IMG/VR virus record: IMGVR_UViG_3300006854_000036
Span: 1-38,460 of that record
Strand: one strand, 5' to 3'
Origin: a virus
Length of the DNA: 38,460 nucleotides
The first letter of the stretch is position 1, and every line of letters starts with the position of its first letter. The notes under the pieces are model-generated. The model made no database searches. It worked only from the letters and a program-made list of their open reading frames with translations, and had not been told where the DNA came from. This document shows positions 1 to 8,249 of the stretch, piece by piece. The position numbers and the translations under genes are program-made.

Positions 1-1
1 C

Positions 2-34
2 CCGGATTTGTACGCGTACAGGATCAAGACCTGA
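2..34 (+). CDS. C-terminal end of an unidentified gene (partial)
   Basis: Ten codons (ending YAYRIKT) run into a TGA at 32-34 that overlaps the ATG of the next gene as TGATG, the coupling style used throughout this genome. The gene starts outside the window and cannot be identified. An HNH endonuclease often precedes the small terminase in related phages, but nothing here proves it. A perfect 12-bp palindrome, TGTACGCGTACA, lies inside at 9-20. Confidence 0.45.
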   Translation, partial: PDLYAYRIKT

Positions 35-528
35 TGCCTGGACCCGTACCGAAGCCACCGGGTCTACGTCAACGACGCAACCGCGTCTCGACGCGCTCGC
101 TGCTCCCGAGCGCCAGCGAATCGCGCAAGCGCAGAGTCCCGCAACTGCCGAAACGCGACTCGTTGACGGAGAAATGGCATCCGAAGGTCATCGAGTGGTG
201 GAATTCCGTGTGGAAGTCACCGATGGCTGCGGAATTCCTCGACGCGGATATGCGCGGCGGTCTCTACGTGCTCGCTGAGCTGAAGCAGCAGTGGTACAGC
301 ACGGGTGATCCCAAAGTGCTCGTCGCGCTCTCCTCGGAGATTCGGCAGCAGGAAGTGCGCTTTGGTCTCTCTCCGATCGACCGTCGGCGCCTGCAATGGG
401 AGGTCGAGAAGGGCGAACAGGCTGTCGAGCGCACTACGCGCCGCCAAAAGGCAAAGGAGATCGACAAGCAGCGCGCCGGCAAGGATCCGCGCGAACTCAT
501 GAAGGTCGAGCAGGGCGGTAAGCGATGA
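34..528 (+). CDS. Phage terminase small subunit (P27-like)
   Basis: Probable small terminase subunit, which recognises the packaging site and loads the large subunit onto phage DNA. The N-terminus (PGPVPK followed by a RQRRN basic patch) is the signature start of many P27-family small terminases. The middle (about residues 45-110) is helical with WHP and WWNSVW aromatic patches, and the tail is highly charged. At 164 residues it is a normal length for the family. It lies directly before the large subunit with an ATGA overlap. The call rests on the N-terminal motif and synteny. The DNA-binding fold itself was not confirmed. Confidence 0.82.
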   Translation: MPGPVPKPPGLRQRRNRVSTRSLLPSASESRKRRVPQLPKRDSLTEKWHPKVIEWWNSVWKSPMAAEFLDADMRGGLYVLAELKQQWYSTGDPKVLVALSSEIRQQEVRFGLSPIDRRRLQWEVEKGEQAVERTTRRQKAKEIDKQRAGKDPRELMKVEQGGKR

Positions 529-2216
529 GCACGATCGTCTTCCCCGCGATGGAGGACGAGCCCTGGCCCACGCTGGGACCCGAAATCTGCTCGTTCATGG
601 AGGAAAACTGGTGCCACGGGCCCGGTGACCTCCTCGGTGAGCCGCTCAACCTCGACGACGAGGTGCGAGCCTGGCTGTATCGCATGTATGAGGTCGAACC
701 GCCGTTCCACGTGCAGCGCAAGAACAAGACGATCATCAAGCACAAGAACCCGCGCGCTGGCAAGCGGCGCTTCGAGCGGTGCGTTTTGTCGCTCCGAAAG
801 GGCTCGAACAAGACCGAACTGGCCGCGCTGATCGTCGCGACCGAGCTGCACCCCGACGGACCGGTCCGCTGCGCGGGGTTCGAGTCGGTCCGCGGCGTTC
901 TGCGGCCGATCAGCCGTGGCGTCACCGATCCGTACATCCCGATGATCGCCTACACCGAAGAGCAGACCGAGGAGCTGGCCTACGGCGCGTTGCTCAGAAT
1001 CATCGAATCGAGCCGCCTGGCCGGTGATTTTGACATCGGACTTGAGCGAATCATGCGGGCCGACGGCACCGGGAAGGCCGAAGCGGTCTCCGCCTCGCCC
1101 AACGCGCGCGATGGTGCGCGCACCACGTTCCAGCACGCCGACGAGACCCACCGATTCACGCTCGAGCATTTGCGCAACGCGTGGAAGGTGATGATCGCAA
1201 ACCTCGGCAAACGGCCGATTGCCGACCCCTGGGCGCTCGAAACCACGACCGCACCCGAGCCCGGGACCAATTCGGTCGCGGAATCGACCATGGATCACGC
1301 GCGCGACGTCATGCAGAAGCCGCAACTCGCCGCGCGATCAAAGATGTTCTTCTTCCACCGCGAGGCGTCGGCCCATCATGACCTCAAGACCGATGCCGGT
1401 CTGCGCGCAGCGGTCGTCGAAGCGTCGGGTCCGTACATCGTGAAATGGTCGGACGTCGATCGCATCATGAGCATGTTCCACCAACCGGATGCCGAGCAGG
1501 CCTATCTCGAGCGGGTTTACCTCAATCGGCCCGTACAGGCGGCCCTCAAGGCCTTCGACGTTGAGCGGTGGAAGGAACTGATCAAGCCGAAGCTCGTGAT
1601 CCCCGACGGCGATGCGATCTCGCTTGGCTTCGATGGCAGCCGCTTCGACGACGACACCGGTCTCGTCGGCACCCATCTCGTCACCGGCTACCAGTGGGTG
1701 GTCGGCCACTGGTTCAAACCGGCCAATTTGCGCCCTGACGATCCATGGGAAGTCGACGGTGACGACGTCGACGCGATCGTGCGCGATGCCTTCACGCGCT
1801 GGCACGTGGTGCGCATGTACTGTGACCCGTTCAAGTGGGAGACCTGGGTCTCGGCCTGGGCGGGCCGCTACACGAAAAAGCGCGTCTTCGAGTGGGAAAC
1901 GAACCGGCGCAAGCCGATGGCCTACGCAATTCGCTCGTATCGCCAGGCAATGGCCGCGGGCGAGCTCACTCACGAGGATAACGCGGCATTCGAGCACCAC
2001 ATCGGCAACAGCTGCCGGCTGCATACGGGGCTCGTCGATGAGGAGGAGAAGCCGCTCTGGATCCTGCGCAAAGAGCGGCCCGACAGTCCGCACAAGATCG
2101 ACCTCGCGATGGCTGCCGTGCTGTCGCACGAGGCGAAAAACGACGCCATCGCCGGTGGCGCCGGGCAACAGAGGCGCTGGAAAGTGATCCCTAAATCCAC
2201 ACAGGAGAACAAATGA
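525..2216 (+). CDS. Phage terminase large subunit
   Basis: ATPase-nuclease motor that pumps DNA into the prohead and cuts concatemers. A Walker-A-like element RKGSNKT sits at residues 91-97, in the variant form (R-K-G-x-x-K-T) common in phage terminases. The C-terminal nuclease half begins near residue 365 with SLGFDGSRFDDDT, where D370 is the likely first metal ligand. A late acidic motif, KIDLAMAAVLS, contains D526. Length (563 aa) is typical. The start overlaps the small subunit stop (ATGA), and the end overlaps the next gene, preceded by a good AGGAG ribosome site. Confidence is high from motifs and position between small terminase and portal. Confidence 0.92.
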   Translation: MSTIVFPAMEDEPWPTLGPEICSFMEENWCHGPGDLLGEPLNLDDEVRAWLYRMYEVEPPFHVQRKNKTIIKHKNPRAGKRRFERCVLSLRKGSNKTELAALIVATELHPDGPVRCAGFESVRGVLRPISRGVTDPYIPMIAYTEEQTEELAYGALLRIIESSRLAGDFDIGLERIMRADGTGKAEAVSASPNARDGARTTFQHADETHRFTLEHLRNAWKVMIANLGKRPIADPWALETTTAPEPGTNSVAESTMDHARDVMQKPQLAARSKMFFFHREASAHHDLKTDAGLRAAVVEASGPYIVKWSDVDRIMSMFHQPDAEQAYLERVYLNRPVQAALKAFDVERWKELIKPKLVIPDGDAISLGFDGSRFDDDTGLVGTHLVTGYQWVVGHWFKPANLRPDDPWEVDGDDVDAIVRDAFTRWHVVRMYCDPFKWETWVSAWAGRYTKKRVFEWETNRRKPMAYAIRSYRQAMAAGELTHEDNAAFEHHIGNSCRLHTGLVDEEEKPLWILRKERPDSPHKIDLAMAAVLSHEAKNDAIAGGAGQQRRWKVIPKSTQENK

Positions 2217-2803
2217 CGGAGACTGCAACGAAAGAGGCGGCGAGACCGTTCAAGCTGACCGACTACATCAAGGACGGATACCTCGCCAAGGCCATCCGCA
2301 ATGAGCTGAAGGGCCTGGACTCGAAGCAGCTGCCACTCGCCCAGGAAGCGATTCGCGAGGCGGCCGAGGGCGGCATCGCCGGCACCTTCGACGAGCTCCG
2401 GCTCGAATACCTGCGGGCGATTCGGCGCGCGCTGCATCCGGAGCGCAAGCTGGTCAAGAACCCCCAGATCGACCGGAAGGTGGTCAAGAATCCCCAAATG
2501 GCCGCCCGCCTCGATCGCGAGCTCGAGGATGTGACGGCCGAGGAGCTGGCCCGCGCGAATGCGGCGGTGCGCGAGATCATCGAGCAGGCGCGCAGCGTGC
2601 AGGTGCTGAACAAGGAGAACGGCGAGCCGCCGGGCCCGGGCGATGAGCGGTTCGTGCTGCATGGGCCGACCGACATTTGCCCGCTCAGCAAGGAGCATTC
2701 GACCATTCCCGGGGGCGATAAGGCCGGCTGCGGCTACTTCCGCCCGCCCGAAGCATGGGAAGAGGTGCTCCGCGAAGCCGTGCGAGCAGCGATCCTCGGG
2801 TGA
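2213..2803 (+). CDS. Hypothetical protein between terminase and portal
   Basis: A 196-residue soluble, charged protein with no domain I recognise. It is helix-rich and has an internal duplication around residues 82-98, where LVKNPQIDRK is followed by VVKNPQMAAR. The C-terminal third carries a possible metal or redox set (ICPLSKEH, then GCGYF). AGGAG lies just upstream of the ATG. The gene overlaps both terminase (ATGA) and portal (GTGA), so it is expressed with the packaging genes and may act in packaging or portal assembly, but that is only inferred from position. Confidence 0.7.
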   Translation: MTETATKEAARPFKLTDYIKDGYLAKAIRNELKGLDSKQLPLAQEAIREAAEGGIAGTFDELRLEYLRAIRRALHPERKLVKNPQIDRKVVKNPQMAARLDRELEDVTAEELARANAAVREIIEQARSVQVLNKENGEPPGPGDERFVLHGPTDICPLSKEHSTIPGGDKAGCGYFRPPEAWEEVLREAVRAAILG

Positions 2804-4227
2804 GCCTCGCCCAGCGGGTTTCTGAACGACTGAACCGGCTGGCGCTGACGATGGCGCCGCCGGGGCTCGTTCGGAACGGCGGCGAGCAGAAGGCGCTCAC
2901 GCGCATGCGGTTCCCGCTCGGTGGGGCGAATAACGACCTCCGATGGTCGTTTTTTCCCTTCACTGACGCCCTGACCGCGCGCATGGGCGATTTCAACTAC
3001 GCCTCCGCGGTCGGCGATGGGCTGAATTCGTCCGTCGTCGCGCCGGCGATCTGCTGGGTGATGCGCACCTTCCCGGAGGCGCCGGCGGTCGTTCAGAAAC
3101 TCGAGAAGGAGCAATGGCGCAATCAGCGCAAACACACGCTGACCAAGCTGATCGCGCGCCCTAACCCATTTTATGACGGGCGCATTCTCTGGATGGCCAC
3201 CTGCCTGGACTTCCTCTTCGGCGAAGCGTTCTGGCTGAAGATCCGGAATCCGATCGGCGAGGTCGTCCAGTTCTGGTGGGTGCCCCGCGGGCTGATCACG
3301 CCGCGCGCACCGGCCGATGGATCGGTATTCATCAGCCATTACGACTACAACGTGGGTACCGGACAGCCCGAACGGATCCTCCCGCGCGATATCGTGCATT
3401 TCCGCTTCGGCATGGACCCGCGCAATCCCCGCCGCGGCTTCTCGCAGCTCGCTGCCGTGATGCGCGACGTCTATACCGATGAGCAGGCCTGCGCGTTCAC
3501 CGCATCGATTCTGCGCAATTTGGGCGTGATCGGCGTAATTATCTCGCCCAAGGTCGTCGATGCGGCTGGCGGTGCTGTTGGAGCGAGCCCGGAAGACGTC
3601 AAAGAGGTGCGCGACTACATCGATGCGAACATGACGGGCGAACAGCGCGGCCGCACCCTCGCCCTCGGCTCACCGACCGAAGCGCAGCTGCTGCAGTACA
3701 ACCTCCAGGGCCTCGACGTCGGACCGCTCCGCGACATCCCCGAAGAGCGAGTTTGCGCGGCGATCGGCATTCCCGCGGCGGTGATCGGGTTCGGCACCGG
3801 CCTGCAGCAGACCAAAGTCGGCGCGACGATGTCGGAAAACGTCAAACTCGCCTGGAAGGGCTGCTTGATGCCGACGCAGAAGATCCTCGGCGGCGAGCTC
3901 GGTCGTTCGGTGCTGCCAGAGTTCGAAAATGATCCGGAGGATTACCGGGTCGGCTTCGACTGGTCCGAGGTGCCTGCGCTCTGGGAAGACGATTCGGAGC
4001 GCGGGAAACGCGTCACTGGCCTCTTTACGGGCGGCGTCATCAAGCGCGGCGAGGCCCGGCGCGACATCAATCTGCCCGCCGATGCGAATGATGAGGTCTA
4101 TGTGCTGCCCGCCGGCGCGCAGCTGCTGGACAAAGACGGCAAGCCACTCACCAGCAATCCAAATGCGCCGACGCCACCGGCGCCCGACAATCCCGCTCCG
4201 CCACCCGCACCAGACGAGGGCCTATGA
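2800..4227 (+). CDS. Portal protein (HK97-type)
   Basis: Dodecameric portal at the capsid vertex through which DNA enters and to which connectors bind. The start is taken as GTG 2800, overlapping the preceding stop as GTGA; an upstream ATG at 2755 would overlap the previous gene by 49 bases and is less likely. The product is 475 aa. Recognisable portal features are PRDIVHFRFG followed by the PRNPRRGFSQL turn near residues 195-220, a crown/wing middle, and IGIPAAVIGFGTGLQQTK typical of the clip and stem region. The tail is Pro/Ala/Asp-rich and disordered-looking. It is followed directly by the prohead protease, the standard HK97 order. Confidence 0.9.
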   Translation: MSLAQRVSERLNRLALTMAPPGLVRNGGEQKALTRMRFPLGGANNDLRWSFFPFTDALTARMGDFNYASAVGDGLNSSVVAPAICWVMRTFPEAPAVVQKLEKEQWRNQRKHTLTKLIARPNPFYDGRILWMATCLDFLFGEAFWLKIRNPIGEVVQFWWVPRGLITPRAPADGSVFISHYDYNVGTGQPERILPRDIVHFRFGMDPRNPRRGFSQLAAVMRDVYTDEQACAFTASILRNLGVIGVIISPKVVDAAGGAVGASPEDVKEVRDYIDANMTGEQRGRTLALGSPTEAQLLQYNLQGLDVGPLRDIPEERVCAAIGIPAAVIGFGTGLQQTKVGATMSENVKLAWKGCLMPTQKILGGELGRSVLPEFENDPEDYRVGFDWSEVPALWEDDSERGKRVTGLFTGGVIKRGEARRDINLPADANDEVYVLPAGAQLLDKDGKPLTSNPNAPTPPAPDNPAPPPAPDEGL

Positions 4228-4979
4228 CCGCGCGCGCGCAGGGCGTTACGATGCCCGAGACGAAGCCACTGGAACGCAAATCCGTGACGCTGGAGATCAA
4301 AGACGCTGCGAAGGGCCAGGTCGAGGCCGTCTTCGCGACATTCGACGTCATCGACCATCACAGCGACTGGACCGAGCCCACTGCATTCGAGGACGGCGCT
4401 GAAGTACTGATCGGATCATGGGGACATGGCACGGTGTTCGGGGAACCCCCCGTCGGCAAAGGCGTCATCAAAGTCACCAAAAAGGACGCACGGCTCGTCG
4501 GGAACTACTTCCTCGACACCGCTGCCGGTCTCGAGCAATTCACTACCGTCAAGAATGTGGGCGGTCAGCAGGAATGGTCGTACTCCTTCGAGATCAAAGC
4601 GACCGGTGAGGTGACCGAGGAGCTGCGCCAGCGCGGCGTGCGGCGCGTGCTCTCGAAGCTCCTGGTCCATGAGGTGAGTCCGGTAATGCGCGGCGCCGGG
4701 ATCGATACGCGCACCGTTACGGCGAAGTGCGCGAAATGCGGCGGCGACCATGCGGCGGAGGAATCCGGCAAAGGAAAACCGGCCGACGCGGCATCCGCCG
4801 CAGCAGAACCGGTCGCCGAGCAGAAGACCGACGAGAAACCGGCTGACAAACCGGTTGACAAGCCCGCCGAGCCGACGGCGGAGCAGAAGGCCGCCGAGGA
4901 AGCGCGCAAGCGTCAGCGCGCGGAGATCGATGTGGAGGTCGAGCGGTTTGAGCGAACCCGTCGCCGTCTCGGTTACTAA
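4224..4979 (+). CDS. Prohead protease (HK97 gp4-like, peptidase family U35)
   Basis: Maturation protease that cleaves the capsid delta domain and itself inside the prohead. The first 165 residues match the family: a conserved histidine in SWGHGTVFGEPPVGKG and the serine-bearing strand LVHEVSPVMRGAG, the usual His/Ser pair. A CAKCGGDH knuckle follows, then a long Ala/Glu/Lys/Pro tail with repeated EKPADKPVDKPAEP, probably a scaffold or linker segment discarded during maturation. The start ATG overlaps the portal stop (ATGA). A second ATG at 4251 is possible. It lies between portal and capsid as expected. Confidence 0.88.
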   Translation: MTARAQGVTMPETKPLERKSVTLEIKDAAKGQVEAVFATFDVIDHHSDWTEPTAFEDGAEVLIGSWGHGTVFGEPPVGKGVIKVTKKDARLVGNYFLDTAAGLEQFTTVKNVGGQQEWSYSFEIKATGEVTEELRQRGVRRVLSKLLVHEVSPVMRGAGIDTRTVTAKCAKCGGDHAAEESGKGKPADAASAAAEPVAEQKTDEKPADKPVDKPAEPTAEQKAAEEARKRQRAEIDVEVERFERTRRRLGY

Positions 4980-5208
4980 GCCGCGGCTCGAGCTGTTCCG
5001 CTGCCATCATTGCGGGCGGCCCAGCGAACGGATGACGCGCCCAATGCGTATTGCGGGCGTGTTTATGAATATCCCGCAGTTTTCGATCATTCAGCTACCG
5101 CCCGGTGCGGAAAAATTCCGGTGCCGCGGCTGCGGCTGGATCAACGTCTTCGAACTGATTCAGGGCGCGCGGGGCCCGGTAGTTGACTTGCAGACCGTCG
5201 TCACCTAG
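4948..5208 (+). CDS. Small two-CxxC zinc-ribbon protein
   Basis: This protein of about 86 residues has two clean cysteine pairs, FRCHHCGRP and KFRCRGCGW, about 45 residues apart, the pattern of a zinc ribbon or rubredoxin-like knuckle. Starts are uncertain: TTG 4948 has GGAGG about ten bases upstream, and ATG 4930 is an alternative. Either way the gene overlaps the end of the protease in another frame. Its stop TAG is also the beginning of the -10 box of the capsid promoter. It may be a minor head protein or a regulator; its function is unknown. Confidence 0.6.
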   Translation: MSEPVAVSVTKPRLELFRCHHCGRPSERMTRPMRIAGVFMNIPQFSIIQLPPGAEKFRCRGCGWINVFELIQGARGPVVDLQTVVT

Positions 5209-5211
5209 AAT
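5183..5211 (+). promoter_or_regulatory. Sigma70-like promoter for the capsid gene
   Basis: TTGACT at 5183-5188, a 17-base spacer, then TAGAAT at 5206-5211: five of six consensus bases at each box with ideal spacing. Transcription would start near 5218 and give a leader of about 110 bases before the capsid start. The -10 box begins on the stop codon of the upstream small gene. It would add extra transcription to the most abundant virion proteins. Confidence 0.6.
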
Positions 5212-5328
5212 AGGACCACTTCTTCGCAGGGCCACCTTCATCGGCCGGCGACGTGCGCAACCCCAATTGCGCCGCGCTGGCCTTCTGATTTTTCAGAGCC
5301 CCGCGGCGCGCTCCGTAGGAGGAGCGCC

Positions 5329-6594
5329 ATGGCCAAGCGGTCGATCCAACTCCGCGAGGAAGCCCGCACCAAACACAACCTCGTCGGCGACGTGCTCAAG
5401 CTCGCGGGCGCCGACCGCGATTTCAGCAAGCGCGAGGTTCTCGATAAGCTCGGCGCGAGCGATTCCGAGGATGCGGTCAAGAAATTCCGAGCGCTGAACG
5501 GCGAAGCGCATCGGCTCTTCGGTGAAGCCACCGACGAAGAGCTCAAAGAAGACATCCAGGATCACGAAGCTCGCGACGAGGCGCTTCGGAATCCGAAGCC
5601 GAACGCCGGTCGGCACCCCTCCCCCTTCCCGGACAGCCAGAAGACGGTCGGCCGCCTGGTCGTCGAGGGCGATGCCTACAAAAACTGGCGCGATCAGGGC
5701 AAGAATCGCGGCCCGTTCGGCGTCGAGGTCCCGGTCAGCGCCAGGGAGTATCTGCAGGGGCAGAAGACGCTCGTGACCACTGCCGCGGGCTTCGCGCCGC
5801 GGCCGCCCCGGATCGCTGACGTCGTGCCCGCCGCGGTGCGACCGATCCAGGTTCTCGACCTGATCCCGATCGAGGGTACGAACAACCCCACGATCATCTT
5901 CATGGAGAAGACCACCTACACGATCTCCGCTGCGGAGCTCGCGGAAGGTGGGACCTATCCTGAGAGCACCTACGTCTGGACCGAGCGCACGTCGCCCGTG
6001 CGCAAGATCGCGGATTCGATCCCGGTCACGGACGAGCAGCTCGATGATGTCGACCAGATGGCCGGCCTCATCGATACGGATCTGCGCTTCGGGGTCCAGC
6101 AGAAGCTCGACTCGCAGGTCATGGTCGGCACGGGCGCCGGCGTGCAGCTCACCGGCATCGTGAACACGGGCGGCATCCAGACGCAGGCCCGCGGCACGGA
6201 TCCGCACTTCGATGCGGTCTTCAAAGCGCTCACGAAAGTGCGCGCGGTCGGCCGCGCCGAGCCCGACGCGATCTCGCTGCATTCGACCGACTGGCAGACG
6301 TTCCGCCTCATGCGGACGGCTGACGGCATCTACATCATGGGCAACCCGGCCGAGCCGGGGCCGATGAATCTCTTCGGTGTGCCCGTGGCCCTGAACGAGG
6401 TCCTGACGCTCGGGACGGGCATGGTCGGCGATTACAGCCGCTTCTCGAAGCTCTGGGAGCGCAAGGGCATCGCGGTCGAGGTCGGCTTCACCGGCACGCA
6501 GTTCACGGAAGGCAAAAAGACCCTGCGCGCGGATGGACGCTTCGCGTTCGTCGTGCGTCGGGCCGCGGCCTTCTGCTCGCTGACCGGGCTGTAA
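5329..6594 (+). CDS. Major capsid protein (HK97 fold)
   Basis: Builds the icosahedral head. A very strong ribosome site (TAGGAGGAGCG) precedes ATG 5329. Residues 1 to about 125 are charged and helical (delta/scaffolding domain, with SEDAVKKFRALNGEAHRLFG), expected to be removed by the protease encoded upstream. The rest shows HK97-type features: an N-arm, the AGGxxPES/YVWTERTSPVRKIADSIPVTDEQL strand-helix region (about 205-245), and the late P-domain/A-domain segment YIMGNPAEPGPMNLFGVPVALNEV followed by VGDYSRFSKLWERKGIAVEV. At 421 aa it fits a fused scaffold-capsid. It has its own candidate promoter. Confidence 0.93.
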   Translation: MAKRSIQLREEARTKHNLVGDVLKLAGADRDFSKREVLDKLGASDSEDAVKKFRALNGEAHRLFGEATDEELKEDIQDHEARDEALRNPKPNAGRHPSPFPDSQKTVGRLVVEGDAYKNWRDQGKNRGPFGVEVPVSAREYLQGQKTLVTTAAGFAPRPPRIADVVPAAVRPIQVLDLIPIEGTNNPTIIFMEKTTYTISAAELAEGGTYPESTYVWTERTSPVRKIADSIPVTDEQLDDVDQMAGLIDTDLRFGVQQKLDSQVMVGTGAGVQLTGIVNTGGIQTQARGTDPHFDAVFKALTKVRAVGRAEPDAISLHSTDWQTFRLMRTADGIYIMGNPAEPGPMNLFGVPVALNEVLTLGTGMVGDYSRFSKLWERKGIAVEVGFTGTQFTEGKKTLRADGRFAFVVRRAAAFCSLTGL

Positions 6595-6597
6595 GCA

Positions 6598-6936
6598 GTG
6601 CCGCAGGCGAAGCCGCTTGTCGGCACGCACACGATCGCGAACGGAGCGAGCCTCTCCGACGCGATCGAGGTTGGTGAGTCGGTCGTCGTAGGCTTCCAGT
6701 TGCCGACGATCGACAACGCCGCTCTCTCATTTCAGGGGAGCCATGACGGCGTGACGTATCAGAACGTGTTCGACTCGGCCCAGACCGAAGTACAGGTCGC
6801 GGCCAGCACGGGGGCGCGGTTCGTGGCCGCGCCGGCTGCACTCAACGGTCTCCCATTTATCAAAATTCGCAGCGGGCTTTCCGGTGCCCCGGTGAACCAG
6901 ACCGGTCAACGAACCATCCAGGTCGTCGCGAAATAG
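6598..6936 (+). CDS. Putative head decoration or minor structural protein
   Basis: Begins with GTG 6598 four bases after the capsid stop. The 112-residue product is nearly all beta-strand in character (VGFQLPTIDNAALSFQGSH, then VTYQNVFDS and the closing INxTGQRTIQVVAK-like strand), resembling small jelly-roll or Ig-like virion surface proteins. Its place directly after the capsid gene fits a decoration protein, but no diagnostic motif is present, so the role is inferred. Confidence 0.65.
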   Translation: MPQAKPLVGTHTIANGASLSDAIEVGESVVVGFQLPTIDNAALSFQGSHDGVTYQNVFDSAQTEVQVAASTGARFVAAPAALNGLPFIKIRSGLSGAPVNQTGQRTIQVVAK

Positions 6937-6951
6937 CGGCGGAGGGACATC

Positions 6952-7335
6952 ATGGGTCAGGCGCCCGACACAAAGGCACTCAAGACATGGCGCGGTGAGT
7001 ATGACTTCGCCATCGACGGCGGTGCGGCTGGGACTATCACGCTGCGCAGCCAGGACGGGCCGATTCCGATCAATGCAATCGTCCTGGGCGGCTACATCGA
7101 TGTCCTGACCGCCTGCCTCTCGGCGACCGGCACGATGCAGTTGAACAGTGAGGCAGCCGCGGATCTTCTCGCCGCGACCGCGCAGGCAGGGCTCACGCTG
7201 GGCCGCAAGTCGGTCATCCCGAACTTCACCGGCGCGTCGTCGCTGAAGATGACGGCCGATCGCCTGGTGCAGCTCGTGATCGCGACCGCCGCGTTCACGG
7301 CCGGGAAATTCCGGCTCTCGTTGGTCTACCAGTAA
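6952..7335 (+). CDS. Putative minor structural (head) protein
   Basis: A 127-residue protein with CGGAGGG ahead of the ATG. It is rich in small residues and beta-strands, without cysteine pairs or charged helices. PIPINAIVLGGYIDVLTACLSATGTMQLNSEAA suggests a virion shell protein whose fold resembles those encoded between capsid and connector genes in many siphophages. It may be a second decoration or stabilising protein paired with the preceding one. I do not recognise a named family. Confidence 0.6.
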   Translation: MGQAPDTKALKTWRGEYDFAIDGGAAGTITLRSQDGPIPINAIVLGGYIDVLTACLSATGTMQLNSEAAADLLAATAQAGLTLGRKSVIPNFTGASSLKMTADRLVQLVIATAAFTAGKFRLSLVYQ

Positions 7336-7348
7336 CCCGAGGTCCCGG

Positions 7349-7684
7349 ATGACGCTGAGAATCGTTCGGGCCCAGGGCGATACCGATCATCTGCAGCCAG
7401 GCGAGTTGCTCGCCGATCGGCGACTCTGGGTCAATGCCGCGAAGACGCGCCTCCTCGAAGACGGTGATTCCGCGGCGGCGTTCCTCCTCGCGGCCGAAGG
7501 TCGGCCGATCCCGGCAGATCTGGTCACATCGCTGGGGCTCGAGCTGGTCGATGGTCGCGTCGTGCAGCGACCGGTCGCCAAGGCCGAGGCTCCGGCAGTG
7601 AGCGCGCCACCGCCACCGACCGTCCCGTCGGTCGACGATGGTGAGAAACACCCCGGAGGGGATTCCTCCGACGCGGTGAAGTAA
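7349..7684 (+). CDS. Hypothetical head-region protein with disordered tail
   Basis: 111 residues. The first 75 look folded (VNAAKTRLLEDGDSAAAFLL, then IPADLVTSLGLELVDGRV), and the remainder is Pro/Ala/Asp-rich low complexity. Small proteins with this layout commonly sit between decoration proteins and the first head-tail connector, and may be assembly factors or head fibres. The gene has a close upstream neighbour, and the next gene starts 14 bases downstream, so it belongs to the head operon. Function is not known. Confidence 0.6.
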   Translation: MTLRIVRAQGDTDHLQPGELLADRRLWVNAAKTRLLEDGDSAAAFLLAAEGRPIPADLVTSLGLELVDGRVVQRPVAKAEAPAVSAPPPPTVPSVDDGEKHPGGDSSDAVK

Positions 7685-7697
7685 CCAGGCCGGGCTC

Positions 7698-8249
7698 GTG
7701 GCCGACCTGGTTTCACTTGCGGAGGTCAAAGCATGGCTCGGGAATCCGCCATCCTCCGACGACTCACTCCTGACGGATCTCGCCGATCGCATCGAGGTCA
7801 TTCTCGAGCAGGTGAAGCGCCGGTCGTTCGCGGTGGCCGCCGCAGGGGTCGTCGTCAAGGTGGATGGCACCGGCATGCCCTACGTCTGGCTCGACCGACC
7901 GATCGCCACGCTGACCAATGTGAAGATCGGGCTCGATGCAGCGAGCCCAGACGAGACGCTCGTGGCAGCACCCAGAACGGTCATCGCACAAGGACGGCGC
8001 ATCTACCGTCAGGACGGCGGGTTCTTCCCGCGCGGCGTGGCCAATGTGCAGGTGACCTTCGATGCCGCGGATCAGCTCGACAAGGATGCGAAGCAGGCAG
8101 TGCTCGACGGAGTGGCGCTCGCCTATCGGATGCGGGGGTCCGAGGATGCCTCGAGCGAAGGGGTCGGCGCATTCGCGCATGGTCTGCGCGATCGCTTCGA
8201 GCAGCTCCCGAGTTGGCGCGCAGTACCAGCCCGGCCGATCGTCGCATGA
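7698..8249 (+). CDS. Head-tail connector adaptor (HK97 gp6-like)
   Basis: Adaptor ring that docks below the portal. The N-terminus has the family pattern SLAEVKAWLG, then DDSLLTDLADRIEVILEQ, a two-helix motif seen in gp6-like connectors. A beta-strand half follows (PYVWLDRPIATLTNVKIG), and the C-terminal helix KDAKQAVLDGVALAYR is also typical. The length, 183 aa, is somewhat longer than short gp6 versions. The start is GTG 7698. It is followed by the stopper gene with an ATGA overlap, the canonical connector order. Confidence 0.8.
   Translation: MADLVSLAEVKAWLGNPPSSDDSLLTDLADRIEVILEQVKRRSFAVAAAGVVVKVDGTGMPYVWLDRPIATLTNVKIGLDAASPDETLVAAPRTVIAQGRRIYRQDGGFFPRGVANVQVTFDAADQLDKDAKQAVLDGVALAYRMRGSEDASSEGVGAFAHGLRDRFEQLPSWRAVPARPIVA

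Noticed and set aside
264-1325. Long minus-strand open frame across the terminase genes
   Set aside because: Arg/His/Asp-rich shadow of the terminase frames caused by high GC; no ribosome site or family features. The same applies to the long minus-strand frames at 5293-6630, 7764-8282, 10650-11426 and 13599-14498.
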